From Datisca glomerata (lineage: Eukaryota; Streptophyta; Magnoliopsida; Cucurbitales; Datiscaceae), in the NCBI GenBank assembly GCA_003255025.1, contig QANY01008030.1, forward strand, positions 248,001 through 312,000: DNA of 64,000 bases, in the 5' to 3' direction. Shown piece after piece: positions 46,704-59,124 of the stretch (its first letter is position 1; each line of letters starts with the position of its first letter). The notes under the pieces were generated by a model. That model searched no databases. It saw nothing but the letters and a program-made list of their open reading frames with translations, and was not told the origin of the DNA. A program made the translations under genes and the position numbers.

Positions 46704-47639
46704 TGAACAGTCAAAATCTCACCTTACACGTGGCATGATCTAGACCGAAGATTTAATCGAAGAAAAGATAGAATGAGAATCGTAGGATCAACTAGGCGGT
46801 TATAAAAGGGATCATCAAAGAGAATATTCCCTGATGATGTCTATCAATCCCCCAAAATTTACAACAGAATGGGGAGATTTATTATAATTTAATTATCACC
46901 TTCATGTATAAATATAGGCATATGTAACAATATACGAGACACAGACTTACGTAAAATATAAGAGAATATCAAAAGTCTTCTCGTGATTTTTCTTCACTTT
47001 ACGGGATTTTCACGTAAAATATTATGTATTTACTCTCTCACTCCCTCTCTAAATAATAGTCTTTATTATTCGTTCTGAAAATATCTTTTACAATTTGGTG
47101 CTTTCATTAAGAGTGAGAGAAAAACTTATGAAATCCCTTCTGAAACGCTCAAAACCAAATCAAACGCCCCCTTCAACAACGAAAACTGAAACAGAAATGG
47201 CAACGTGTTGGAAGTAGAGACAAAAACAACAACAAGTATAGAATTGGAAACGAAATGAAAAACGTTAAACTCGTTCCTTGCATATTTGATTGACTTATTT
47301 CTTTTACTTCATTATTAGTTTCTAAAAAGAAGAGGAATAGATCCAATCAAGTCTTGCAAAGAATTTATTTGATTTGTGAGAAAAAAGTTTTGAATTTCAA
47401 ATTCTAGTTTGATTTAAATACTAAATCATATTTTGAATTTTGAAAAATTTATTTGAAACTTGTTATGATGAGATTATTTTAAATTTTAAATTAAATCAAA
47501 TTTTAAAACCTGATTCAAATTTTTAAATTTAAGTTTATCTCAAGCTAAAAAAACATAAAGATTTTATCGGTGTATTTTCAAGGAGTTTTTCTTTCTTTTT
47601 TCTATGTACAAAAAAGTGCAGAAAAATAAAGGATGAACA

Positions 47640-48010
47640 AACAACGGGAACATAGATGTCGTGACAATGGGAACTGAATTATCTTAGCGAAGGGAACGGA
47701 ATTGTTTTGATGATGGAAATGGAATTGTCTTATGAGTGAACGGAATTATCTTGACGACGGGAACGGAATTGTCTTGACGATGGGAATTGAAAGATTGTGA
47801 CAATGGGAACAGAATTGTCTTGATTATAGTAATAGAATTGTCTTGATGACGGAAACGGATAGGTCATCACTACGGGAATTGAGACGTTGTGATGATAGAA
47901 ACAAAATTGTCTTGACGACAGGAACAAAATTGTCTTGATGACGGGAACAAAATTATCTTGACGACAGGAACAGAATTGTCTTGACGACGAGAAAGGAATG
48001 GAAACTGAAA
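47640..48010 (+). repeat. ~23-bp tandem array 'GGAACGGAATTGTCTTGACGAC' in the LARD-like element
   Basis: The clearest units (47.89-48.0 kb) are 23 bp apart; earlier ones are degenerate. The opposite-strand frame 47730-48047 (SSRQFCSCRQDN...) is its translation. Confidence 0.85.
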
Positions 48011-48059
48011 CGAAAAAGGTTGGAAGAAAAATTACATGGTGAATCATATAATTACAAAG

Positions 48060-49200
48060 ATATGAAATTCTGCTTCATAGAGAATTTTACGGAATTCAAT
48101 TTGGAGCTCCAAATCAAAAGCTATGGTAATTTTCGTACAAGAATGTAAACTTATTCACATCTTTCAAATTTAATTTTTGAAAAGTACTAAATACACTTAC
48201 ATAGAAAATTATATATTATTAGAAAAATATAGATCTCTAATTCTTGAAGAATTTTACAGAAATTCAATTCGGAGCTCCCGAGAAAAGTTATGGTAATTTT
48301 CATGAAGGTCATTTAGAAAAATAGATTATGCAGAACCGTAAAATTAGAAAATTAAACTGTATTGATTGGGAGCCAACTACAAAACAAATATTATATCAAC
48401 GGAAAGATACAGAAATCTACTTCATGGATAATTTTAAGGAAATCGATTTGAAACTCTCGATCAAAAGTTATGATAGTTTTCGTTGGTGCTGTTAAGAAAA
48501 TAAACATATGAATGCTTTTCAAATTTAATCTTTAGACTGTATCAATTTAGATAGTATTACATAGCAAATAATATACATTAGAAATACATGAATGTATACT
48601 TCTTGAAAAAAAATTTGGAACTTAATTTGGAGTTCTCGAGCAAAAGTAATGACAACTTTTATTAAAGTTGTTCATGAAAGCATATTATGTGGAATGATCA
48701 AATTTATTAATTAAAATGTAATGTCTGGGAGCTAATTTCATGGCGAATCTTATATCATCAGAAATATACGGAAGTCTACTTATGAAATAATTTTATAGAA
48801 TTCAATTTGGAGCTCTCGATCAAACGTTACGATAACTTTCATACATACTATTTAAAAAGTAGGGCTATTCACGTCTTTCACATTGACTCTTTAAACTTTA
48901 TCAATTCAAATAGTATTATTACATGACAAGTTGTACATTATAAGAAATGTATGATGCCTACTTCTTATAGAATTTTTCAGAACTTGATTTGGAGTTCCTG
49001 ATAAAAAGTTATGATAATTTTTCTGAAAGCTGTTTGGGAATGAAAATTATGTAGAACGGTAAATTTCAGAAATTATACTGCGTCAATTGAAGCCAATTAC
49101 ATGGTGATTCATATATTTTCACCAAGATAAAGAAGTCAACCTCCTAAAGAAATTTACAGAGCGAAATTATGAGCTTCAACCAAAGAGTCATGGCATGATG
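48060..49200 (+). repeat. ~180-bp satellite-like tandem array in the LARD-like element
   Basis: The block 'gaattcaatttggagctc' plus 'gatcaaaagttatggtaattttc' recurs at about 48102, 48272, 48450, 48628, 48808, 48988 and 49169: spacings 170, 178, 178, 180, 180, 181. Seven diverged monomers. Confidence 0.88.
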
Positions 49201-49309
49201 CGTCAAGAGTACTTAAAAGCAAGTTGATCCAAATTTACAAGACAATTTCCTGGTGTCAACTCTTTATCTTCTACAACAAAACAAACAAAACAAAGTCGGA
49301 AATCTTCAT

Positions 49310-50320
49310 GGTCAAAGCCCTTGGAAGCAAGAAAAACCTTCTTCCAGAAATGTGAAAATCAAGGCCAACGATCTCGTGGCCTAAGCTCTTGGGAGCGGGA
49401 AATCCTTCTCCCTAAAATGTGGAAACTAAAGGTCGGCGGTCTCATGGCCTAAGACATTAGGAGAGGGGACGCCTTCTCTAAAATGTGAAAATTAAAGGTC
49501 GGTGGTCTCATGGCCTAAGCCCTTGAGAGCGGGAAAACATTTTCTCTTAAATGTGAAAAACAAAGTAAGCAAGTCTAAGTATATAAAAGCGGACAACTCA
49601 TAAACCCTGTTCTTAGAAGAAAATGGGGGCACGAGTTTTCTAAAAGTAAAACGAGGTCATGGTTTTTTATTTGAACCTAAATCCTTGGGAGCGGGAAGTT
49701 TGTAAGTCCTTCTCTCAGAATGAAGATGGGGCCATGATTCTTTATTTGAGCCTAAGTTCTAAAAAATAGGCAATTCATAAGTTCTCTCAGAATGCGGAAA
49801 ATAAAAATAGGGTCATGCTTTTTTATTTGAACTTAAGTTCTTATGAGGGGAAATTCGTAAGTCATACTCTTAGAATGAGAACGGCGGCTATGATTCTTTA
49901 TTTGAACTTAAGTCCTTGGAAGCAGGCAATTCGTAATACTTTTTCTCAGGATGAAAATGGGGCAATGGTTCTTTATTTGAACCTAAGTCCTCATCTCAAA
50001 AGAAAATGGGCAATTCATAAGTCATACTCTCAGAATGAAGACGGGGTCGTAGTAATTTATTTGAACATAAGTCTTTGGGAGCGGGTAGTTTGTAAGACCT
50101 TCTCTTAAAATAAAAACGAGACCATAGTTCTTTATTTGAACCTAAGTCCTCATCCCAAAAGAAAATGTTTAGTTCATAAGTTCTTCTCTTAGAATGAAAA
50201 TCGGGGTCATGGTTCTTTATTTGAACCTAAGTCTTTGGGAAAACTGCAATTCATAAGCCATATTCTCATAATGAACCAAATGAAGATGGGGCTAAAGTTT
50301 TTTATTTGAACCTAAGTTTT
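49310..50320 (+). repeat. Two further arrays (~67 bp, then ~75/85 bp) in the LARD-like element
   Basis: CTCRTGGCCTAAGC-type units at about 49373, 49441 and 49507 are 66-68 bp apart. From 49669 the word TATTTGAAC recurs at 49743, 49824, 49899, 49974, 50059, 50133, 50219 and 50303, spacing 74-86 bp, with 'ccttgggagcgggcaattcataag' between. Confidence 0.88.
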
Positions 50321-52018
50321 TGAAAATACATGTAGATCATAAGTCCTTCTCTTTAAAGAAAATTAAAATCTTATACTCGGGAATGGATTCCACAACCAGA
50401 AAGATGTTTGTTCTCTAACAAAGATCGAAGTCACAAGAATAGATCTTATTACAAAAGAAAATTGAACTAGAAGTGTCTGATAACAGATTCTACTAAAGAA
50501 ACATTTATTCTCAAGAGAACTGAAAGCCAAAAATTTCTAAGTGTTTGAGAACGGATTCTGTTCAAAGATTAAAGTTGGTATAGGAACGGATTTTGACTCC
50601 AATTTTTTGCTAAAGTTTTTGAAGAAAGAATGAAATACAACAAAAATCGACTTCAATAGAAGAAAAATTGCACAAAGAAAGTGATCCTCATTGATCGAAG
50701 CAGAAATATAAAGGAAAAATACAAAACAAGAAAAGGAAAAAGGAAAGCAAGGGAATGAGAGAATCTCTACTTATGAGTCCGTAATAAGGAAAACGGGAAA
50801 AATTCTACCAATGAACGTTGAGCATGAAACTCGAATCCTTGTAATGAAATTATGAAACGGTACACTTATTCCTTACTCATTTTAATAAATTATTAAATTA
50901 TTATTCTTATACATCATTCTTATCATAGATCTTAACGTATGAGAGAAAGAAAAGAAAAAATGAAGAAACGGAGAAACTCTATCAATGAGCTCGTATTAAA
51001 GAAAATGAAAAAACTCTACCACTGATCCTGTAGCAAATGAGACTGGAAAAACTCTACAATCAGTAGCCATTCTCAAAAGAAAATTAGAAGTCATCTTCAA
51101 ACAAACCAGTCCCTATGAACAGAAAAAGTGACAAAAAAAAGAGCTACACAGATAAAGAAGAGAGAAAATTTTCTAAGTCTTGAAGAAAAGAAAATTATAA
51201 AAAGATGCAAAAGAATATGGTTGCATCAACATCAATATTTCCAATAGAAGGGTTGGCAGCAGCAACCTCAACGAGACGATTAACAACGACCTATCAAATA
51301 GCTACTTGAAAAGCTATTTCACGTGTTCCCAAGAAATACTTGTAAACGGGAACGAGAAGACATAACAGCAAATAAAGGAGAAGTAATCACCAACGGCATC
51401 AAACTGACAAAAAAGTTGTCGACAATCGCAAAGCATTTGTAAATGGGAACTGAAGAACATAAAGGCAAAAAGAAAAGGAGAAACCATCACTGATAGTAAA
51501 CAAATGAAAAGTCGTCTAAAAAAACTACGATGCATGTTTTCAAGAAGCACGTGAGAACAAAAACGGGCAGGCGTAATAATGATCATTACACTTCAACGAA
51601 TAAAGTTTCATTGAGTGTAGTGGGGTCAATGAACAATCAAAATCTCACCTTACACATGGCAAGATCTAGATCGAAGATTCAATTGAAGAGAAGATAGAAC
51701 AAGGATTGTAGGATCAACTAGACGGTTATAAAGGCGAGCATCAGAGAGAATATTTACTAGAGATATCTTTCAATCCCCCAAAACTTGCAACAGAATAGGG
51801 AGATTTATTATAATTCAATTATCACCTCCATGTATAAATAGAGGCATATGTAACAGCATACGTGACACATAACTACGCTAAATATAAGAGAATATCAAAA
51901 GTCTTCCTGTGATTTTTCTTCCCTTCAAGGGTTTTCCGCGTAAAATATTGTGTATTTACTCTCTCACTCCCTCTCTAAATAATAGTTTATATTATTCATC
52001 TGTAGAGGATTTTCCATA

Positions 52019-54900
52019 CCAAATACATCCTTTATAGAAAGGGGGTGCCGATTAGGGTTTTGGAGGGAGGAGAGAGAAAGGGAAAAAGAACGAAGAGAGA
52101 GAGAGAGAGAGACAAAGGAAGAGAGAGAAAAAATAGTTGCCGAAAACTTCAATCGGTGATATCTTTCTATATGGTGGTCCGATCATGATGATCTTAGTAT
52201 CAATGGAAAGCTCTCATCATCACATTTCTCTCAAGACCAATTTCACGACCATATGAGTAACGATGAAGCTTCAGCAAAGGATGTAAAAGGATGTAATTTT
52301 CTGCCGGTAACATTCTGCCGGCTGACGACTTTTCCGGCCAGCCACCACCATCAACCAAATCCTCTCATCACCCTCTTCCACTTCCACCCTATGTATGGCT
52401 GTAGTTCCTTCATTTGGATGTCAAAATAATTAAATATTATCATAAGTGTTGGGATTCTATTCTTGATATCTCTGACATACCCATTCGAAACGAATGCCAT
52501 TTTCGGATTTCTCTCATCACCATCACACATTGGTAGGTCTTGTGTTCAGATTGATCATCGTATGGGTGTTGGAGCAACATTGATGCAAGTTGGAATCAAT
52601 TTCATTAATTGCACCTTCAAAAAATTAAGCTTTTTAGTTGATTGTTTGAGCTACTTTAGATTCGAGGTAAGTAGAATTTTATGCATACTTGAATGTTTAT
52701 TATACACTGAAATTTATGATGGTTGGTTATATGTTGTGGTGCTCTCGCTTGATTCTTTGTAGGTGAATCTCACTTATGTGATATTGTTTCTTGTTTGAAA
52801 ATTTATGCTTAATTGTATGTTATTCTGCTATTAATTATGTGTATTTATATCGTTATGGTAATGAATAAGAATGTGAATATGTGTATACGCTTACACGTTC
52901 AGGTTTATAAAATGAAAATAATAAATAAATAAATAAAGATGTAAAAGACCCGGTGTGTGTTTATGTCATGAAATGTGTGACTGGAAAATGGGACGCGGGA
53001 GACCGACGAACTCGACAATGTTCAATGTTCAATGGTTAATGATAAATGTTAATGTTAATGAATGATTATTTGGCTTGTCCAACGATACTACCAAGGATCC
53101 GGTAGTCGAACAAGTTTTCGTAATAATGGTAAACTACCTCTGATTCACTAAACATTACACAAGTGAGCTCGCGAATAATGTAAAGAAAAGAATGCAATAA
53201 ATAGTGTAAATATATCTAAAGTAAAGAAAAGAATGAGATCAAAAGAATGGATGGAAAGAATGTAATGGAAAAATATAATGCTAAGGCAATGAAATTAATG
53301 TGATATAATGATTTATAAAATGTATGTCAAGTTTATGTGAATGATTTAAATGGATTGGATGCACATATGTTTTCTATGTATGTGTAAAATTTTACTTATG
53401 GAGTATATTTTTTACTCATCCGATTTTATATTAAATTTTTAGATGATGAAAGATGATGATGAATGTGAAGAGTCTGATTAGGCATTCAAAAAATTTAGTT
53501 TGATTGGATGAGCAATTTACTATTTTAAAGTTGATTTTAAATTGTTATTTATGCAGATCTTCGAAATATTATTTAAGCTAAATGAATTTTTTCTATAAAT
53601 TTTTTATCTTAAATTTTGGAAATGTGTTTTGAGTTTTTTCTCTGATAAGTATGTTCTTTCATTAAATATCACAAATCATGAATTGATTTTTAAAGAAAAT
53701 ATTTGACCTAGCTTTTGCGTTATATTTGAAAATTACCAAACTAATCTCCACATGTCCTTAGGGTGTTACAAATTGGTATCAGAGCTCAAGGTTTTGAGAT
53801 ACTGTAGACTTTTGGAAAATATTTTTTTAAGTGATTTTTGAGAAGTCCGTGCCAGAATTAGAGTGTTATGAAGTGTGTACGTATGTGATTATTGATTGCA
53901 TTATATGTTTTGTTAAAGTTGTTGTTGGTGTGTAGATGAATATCTACAAGACCAAAATGAGCATTAATTTCTTTTGAGTTCTGATTTTACGATTAAAAAA
54001 ATTTTGATTATCTATATGGTTAATAATTTCATGAGCTGTAGTATATTGGTGATCATAGACTTTGAGCTCTGTATTTCCATTACAGAAATACCTTACATCT
54101 TTGATGAGATGTTAAGTCTGGTGAAGTCACAATTTGTGAATAGGGGGCATTGAAAGTACTTATAGTCTTTGGCTACCCATGATGTTAACGTGATAATTAG
54201 CATGGTTTAGTATATTCTATACTATGAATGTGAAGTGATTACAACCCTTCTGTAATGATTCATTGAGCTTCAGAGTTTAGATCTTATGGTTTCATCTCTA
54301 ACCTTACATATTTTGTAAGTCGAACCTCTGATGGATAATGTGAGTTTGGGATCTCCTGCCATGGTGATTGATACTTAACAAAAAAAAGTGTTTATAAGGA
54401 CGTTAAGATTGTTTGAAAGTACCTAAGAATCTTATCTGAAGATCGAATAAGATTACCATCATACTGTTAGATCAAGACTTGTATTTGAAGTGTTACATGA
54501 CATAACACTAAGGACTATAACACCTTATTGTATTACACTAGAGGAATTTAGTGAGCTTAAAGATAAATTAGAAGAATTGAAGGATAAAAGATTTATATGA
54601 CCTGAAGTTTCATCTTTTGGTACGCTTGTTTTGTTCATGAAAAAGAAGGATGGAGCCACTTTTGAGAATAAACGATCTTTTCGATCAACTACAAGGTGCT
54701 TTAGTATTTTCAAAGTTCGACCTTTAAATAAGACAAGAAAAAAAAGTAGGGGATTGACAACTTAAGATAAGTCAGAGAGACTTTATTTAGATTTGCATGT
54801 GTGTGCATATATGGATGCTATCATTGTTTAAATTTTGGATATCTTTATGAAATTGACATGTAAAAAAAGGATTTTGTAGGTACATATCACGGGAGGGGAA
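52019..54900 (+). mobile_element. Broken Ty3/gypsy element (partial 5' LTR, primer site, RT remnant)
   Basis: An LTR-like region ends GGGTGTTACA at 53770, and TGGTATCAGAGCTC starts at 53774: the initiator-Met primer site common in chromovirus-type gypsy elements. Their LTRs usually begin with the inverted TGTAACACCC, which I do not find, so the LTR is truncated on the left, abutting the LARD-like element. Gag and protease are not recognisable. An RT remnant lies at 54525-54780. Confidence 0.65.
54525..54780 (+). pseudogene. Ty3/gypsy reverse transcriptase fragment
   Basis: Plus-strand pieces: YCITLEEFSELKDKLEELKD, KRFI, stop, PEVSSFGTLVLFMKKKDG, then after a frameshift and deletion DLFDQLQGALVFSKFDL and QLKISQRDF. 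These are the N-terminal blocks of gypsy RT (APYRMAPAEL.ELK.QL.ELL.KGFI.PS.SPWGAPVLFVKKKDG, LFDQLQGA..FSKIDL). The active-site YVDD is absent. Confidence 0.8.
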
Positions 54901-55440
54901 CAATACATAATTTTTTAAAAAAGCATTTGTTATTATGAGACGGATAAAATTCTTACCCTCGTTTAAAGGGGTGGAGGAAGCAGATTATTAACAAGCTCCT
55001 TAAGGCTGGATAAGCTAAGCTAAGTGTAAGGGGATTTTGTTATTGGTAGGGGAAAAAGGAATGACCTAACCAGAGGGTGGTCAACTAGATGCCTAAGGAA
55101 AAATGGGCTCCCTACCGAAGAAGAACGGCCAATCAAGCAGTAAAGGAAACCACGCCCGATCATTTACATGACAAAGGGGAAAGGAACCTCAACCAAGGTA
55201 GAGGTATCCAGTAAAAGCTAGGAAAGAGTTTGGAACATCTCTACTCGAACAGACCCATTACATGAGGCAACGCGACTCCCTAAGGATACGAAAAAGTTAT
55301 TTGACCCTATCTCTTCCAAAGGGGGAAACCCGCCCGAAGGAAAAATCATAAATTACACAAGACAAAAGCAAGCCTAAAGGTCAGGACATATATATATAGA
55401 TGTGAAACGACAAGCTCGAAGTATTCAAAGTTCATACAGA
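54901..55440 (-). other. Presumed 3' flank of the PF04195-like pseudogene
   Basis: No ORF. On the minus strand it reads like a plant 3' region with T-rich tracts; it may be the tail of the element to its right. Confidence 0.3.
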
Positions 55441-58090
55441 TCAAGATAAAAGAGGAGGTAGAAGTTCAAAAAAAAATACTGAAGCAAAAAAAAGGAAAAT
55501 TACAAGTAACGAAGAACACAAAAAGTTAAACGACAGGGTCTGTGGAAACGTTGGCAGCATCACTAGCAGGAGCCCAAGACGTTTTAGCTTGGCCAACATC
55601 CCTGATTGAGTCAGGCGGGAGTCTAGAAGGACCTCCCTCATAGGGTGACCTAGAGGTAAAGGATGAGAGACCTCTGTATCCAGCTCGAAGAGATCAGAGA
55701 AGCTAGGCAGACTGGGGAGAACGAGAGAGATAAGTGGAGACCTAGGAACATCTGAATAGACAAGGGGAGAACGTAACATCCTGAAAAATTTCTGAGCTCA
55801 CGAGCACCAGGGACCATAACCCACTCATAGGCCAACTGCACAGGAGTGGGCAGAGGATCAGGTGAGCAACGAAGAAAACTCAAGTCCCACTCATGATGGT
55901 TGATGATGATTTCATCATGATAACTTTCATAACTTAGGGCAAACTCCGCGAGAAGGGTCGTTTGAAACTTTGAGAACGCCTTGAAGTCTTCCTTCCCCTT
56001 GGCATGACCTTTAGTCCATCGATCGTAATTCTCCTTCAGATGCGTCTCTGCCAACTCAAGCTACCTCCAGGCTTCCCTCTCTATGTTCTCCTCTTAAGTC
56101 TAGGAATGAATCTCCTGAGAAAGTTTACCCTCTAGAAGCCTGATCTTGTCCTTAAGGATGTTCTCCTGCTATGATAGATTGGACACAACCCTCTCCTGAT
56201 GGATAATTGAGCTTCCAGCTCCCTCAGAGCACTAGCAGCTCGATCAAAATCAGCCCCGGCATGACCTAACTCCTTATCAAGCAGGGTGGACTCCCCCCTG
56301 AGGCCCCTCACTCTTCTAACCTATGACTGGACCTTGTCATAAGCGTTGTAGAGAGAAGTGAAGTCTTGTTCCTCTCGGCAAGCGTAGCTTCCGCCCGAGA
56401 GGATACCTAAATAGCCTCTAACACTTGGTCTTTGTAGCGGCCAAGGTGTGTGAGCATCGCCACATTAAAGGTCATGATTTATGAAAGAAAAAGAAGGACA
56501 GAATGTCAGAAACTAGATATGGACGAAAGAATAAGGTATTAAATCAGAGCCAGAACTTACGTCAAGGGTGTGCTCCATTAAACAATTAGGGAACCCTGCC
56601 CCGAGCCATTCGAGAAAGCAGATTTCTCTTTTCAGGATCGACGTGCTTGGACATCCAATCCAGCACCCTGAACAATACGTTCTGAGCTTGGGCCTAGGCC
56701 TCAGGCTGGTCATCCCCATCTAAATACATTGGACCTTTGTGCTTCTAGCAAGCATGAGACCGCTGCTTGTTAAAGCCTGACGAAACGAAGTCTCAGACCT
56801 GGGGGAAGGCATCTCAATGTCTCGGATGATCACCACCCGAGGTGGAGCAGAAGGTCGAGAAGACTGGGAGGAATTCTGGGGAGTCCCTTGGATGTCGCCA
56901 AGTTGCAACGGGCCTTTCCCAGGATGAGGAAGGATAGGCAGAGCTAGTGGTGGTGCCCCCAGAGCCATTTTTCCTCACGACCACTCCAACTTCTTAGCTG
57001 GGAGCTCCACAATTTTCTGAATCTTGGAGGCGTCATGTTTCTTCCTCTACTTCATAGAAAAAGGATCGTCCCTGGCCATTGCTACAAAGGTGGAAACACA
57101 ATTATAAAAGGTTAGGTAGTGATAGTAATAACAAAAGTGGGAAAGCGGTTAAAGATCATACTTGTACGAATGTGAGAATCCACCAAACTGTTTTCAATAG
57201 GAAGGTCAAGCGTAACGTCCTCCTGAGGAACCAATATATAAGTCCGCCTGAAACAAAAACTCAGGCTTGAGAAGGACCTCATAAGCACGAGCCTCAACAG
57301 GGAGCTCGACTAGTTAATAAATATAGGATATGAAGTAGGTGGGGAGTTCTTCTGGCCTCTTTTAGCCACTATAAGAAGATTAAGGAAGATTTGCGATCGA
57401 GTTAAGCAACAAACGGATGTTCTCCATTTTTAAAAATGAAGGTTCACCTGCGGCTCCGAAGACCCAAGGGACCGAGAGCACGGACTTTGAATCTCCAAGA
57501 AGGCTATCCCAGAGCCTAGAAATCACGAACTAGATATCCTTCCAATGTTTGTAACAAGAGGGGATCCCACTCACGATCCCTTCACTTCTCAAATACGGCT
57601 ATTAAGGTAGTACCAGCCCCAACATGATGAGGCACCCCTACCACCTTGTTCTTAAGGGGAGACTTCAACTGAAACATAAAGTATAGTTCATCCAAAGTCA
57701 AGCCCTCTGCGAGAAGCAACCTTCACCCAACAACCAATCAGAGTCCTCCATGAGCTCATCAAGAGTTGGGCCAGAGCAATACCTATCGATGAGAACCACT
57801 CCCTCAGGAAAGGATGTAGAGAAAACCTCAGTCCACACTCCAATGAGGCTAAATATATTCCAGTCCTCCCGTATCGCAGAGCACCAATCTTCTCGCCCAT
57901 CTCAGGTAGCCACAATTGAACATAATCGGGAATATGGTAAGCGCTATGAATCCTGTCCAAGTCATATTTTGACAATGAGGAGAGAGTCACATCAACCCCT
58001 CATCGATCAGCATCCTCATTCGGGATGGCATAGGCCATAGGGTCAACACGAGAGTCAGAAACTTCATTCGGCACTGCGACACAGTCCATT
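55441..58090 (-). pseudogene. 'Putative gypsy type transposon' (PF04195-like) gene, decayed
   Basis: On the minus strand, a frame from about 57990 reads LPEMGEKIGALRYGRTGIYL, ASLECGLRFSLHPFLREWFS, SIGIALAQLLMSSWRTLIG. It matches the pattern of the plant PF04195 domain (early conserved block, 'F..GLRFPLHPF', '..PNSWR.LI.F'). Shorter frames continue the gene at 56720-56968 (Pro-rich), 56513-56719, then a coiled-coil-like region at 56.1-56.4 kb in broken frames, and 55650-56054 (AETHLKENYDRWTKGHAKGK, NHHEWDLSFLR). Exon-like breaks with GTAAGT (about 56560) suggest it originally had introns. Many stops. Members accompany gypsy-like elements; their role is unknown. Confidence 0.55.
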
Positions 58091-59124
58091 TAGTCTACGA
58101 CCCCCACCCCTTCCGAAAATGCTTCATTTTTAACTATTTAAATTCCAAAATCTTCTTTTTTTATTAAAAGTTGTCGCTGAAAATAACTAGGACATGTATC
58201 AAGATATCTCATATAGGTTGACACCTTCTTAGCACACTCATCATCTAGCCCAACTTATTATTTTATTAAAAAATGATATAAGAACAAAAAATTAGAACGA
58301 TCCACCACCATGTAAAAGTAATTGTACTGAGAGCTATGGACGCTACGTAATTTGCAATCCGATCATCATCTCAATAACGTGAGTGACAACAAAATCCTTT
58401 TGATATTAATCAAACACCTATCCCAAACAAGGCTCCAACATCAAAGGATCTTGCGAGACTTAAAACACAGAATGCTACCAAATAAATAGAATCAATCTCT
58501 AATTAATATGTATGCAAAATGTTGGATAATTGGGGAGGCATGAAGGTTCTTGGAGCAATTAGAGAGAAAAACACATACACATGTAATGTTTTAATTTCTG
58601 GGTTTGCCATGAACTGACGAGGTAAAGATGCATTGAAGCCTTTTCGAGGATGGCGATGAAGAAGACAATGAGTTTAGAGTGTTTAGGGAACAATTGTCTA
58701 TTTGGCAATTAGTTTGGAGTCTTAAGGGATATCCAAACGACGTCCTAGTCCCATGTATAAAACTATATCGTTCGGGTCAAAAGCAATAGGTATTTAACGG
58801 AGTTAACTCTATGGTCTAAGTTATAATTTTTAGATAGCTTAAGGTTTAAAATGTAACGTTTGAAAATTTAAAGTTTAAACTGTATAATAATGATAGTTTG
58901 GGAGAGTAAGTATCATTATTCCTATACTTAAATAGTTAAATTACCATTTACTGTAATCCTTTTTATACATCAGCTAATAAACTTGTATCATAATATATAT
59001 CCTTTTGTACATCAGATAATAAACTTAGATTATACTATTTATATATTTCAATATATACCATAAAATAGTCTGAAGACAACTTAAATAATTGGGACGTTAC
59101 ATATAGAAAGATAAAAATCTTTGA
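58091..59124. other. AT-rich intergenic spacer
   Basis: I see no gene or recognised repeat. Confidence 0.4.

Larger units (their letters stand above)
46704..52018 (+). mobile_element. Non-coding LTR retrotransposon derivative (LARD-like) made of tandem arrays
   Basis: Direct repeats 46704-47092 and 51630-52018 (389 bp each) start TGAACARTCAAAATCTCACC, share a central TGTATAAATA box and a 'cttttgatattc' downstream block, and have diverged moderately. The first is followed by TTTGGTGCTTTCATTAAGAG, a plausible primer-binding region, and the second is preceded by purine-rich GTAGTGGGGTCAA. The flanking bases are CAAAG and, one base shifted, CAAAT. The 4.5-kb interior has no gag or pol frame and is largely successive tandem arrays (listed separately). 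Confidence 0.8.

Noticed and set aside
47730..48047. 105-codon minus-strand ORF (SSRQFCSCRQDN repeats)
   Set aside because: A direct translation of the ~23-bp tandem array, with no independent coding evidence.
52019..52030. Clean target-site duplication for the LARD-like element
   Set aside because: The left flank is CAAAG; the right side gives CAAAT only with a one-base shift of the LTR end, so it is not claimed.
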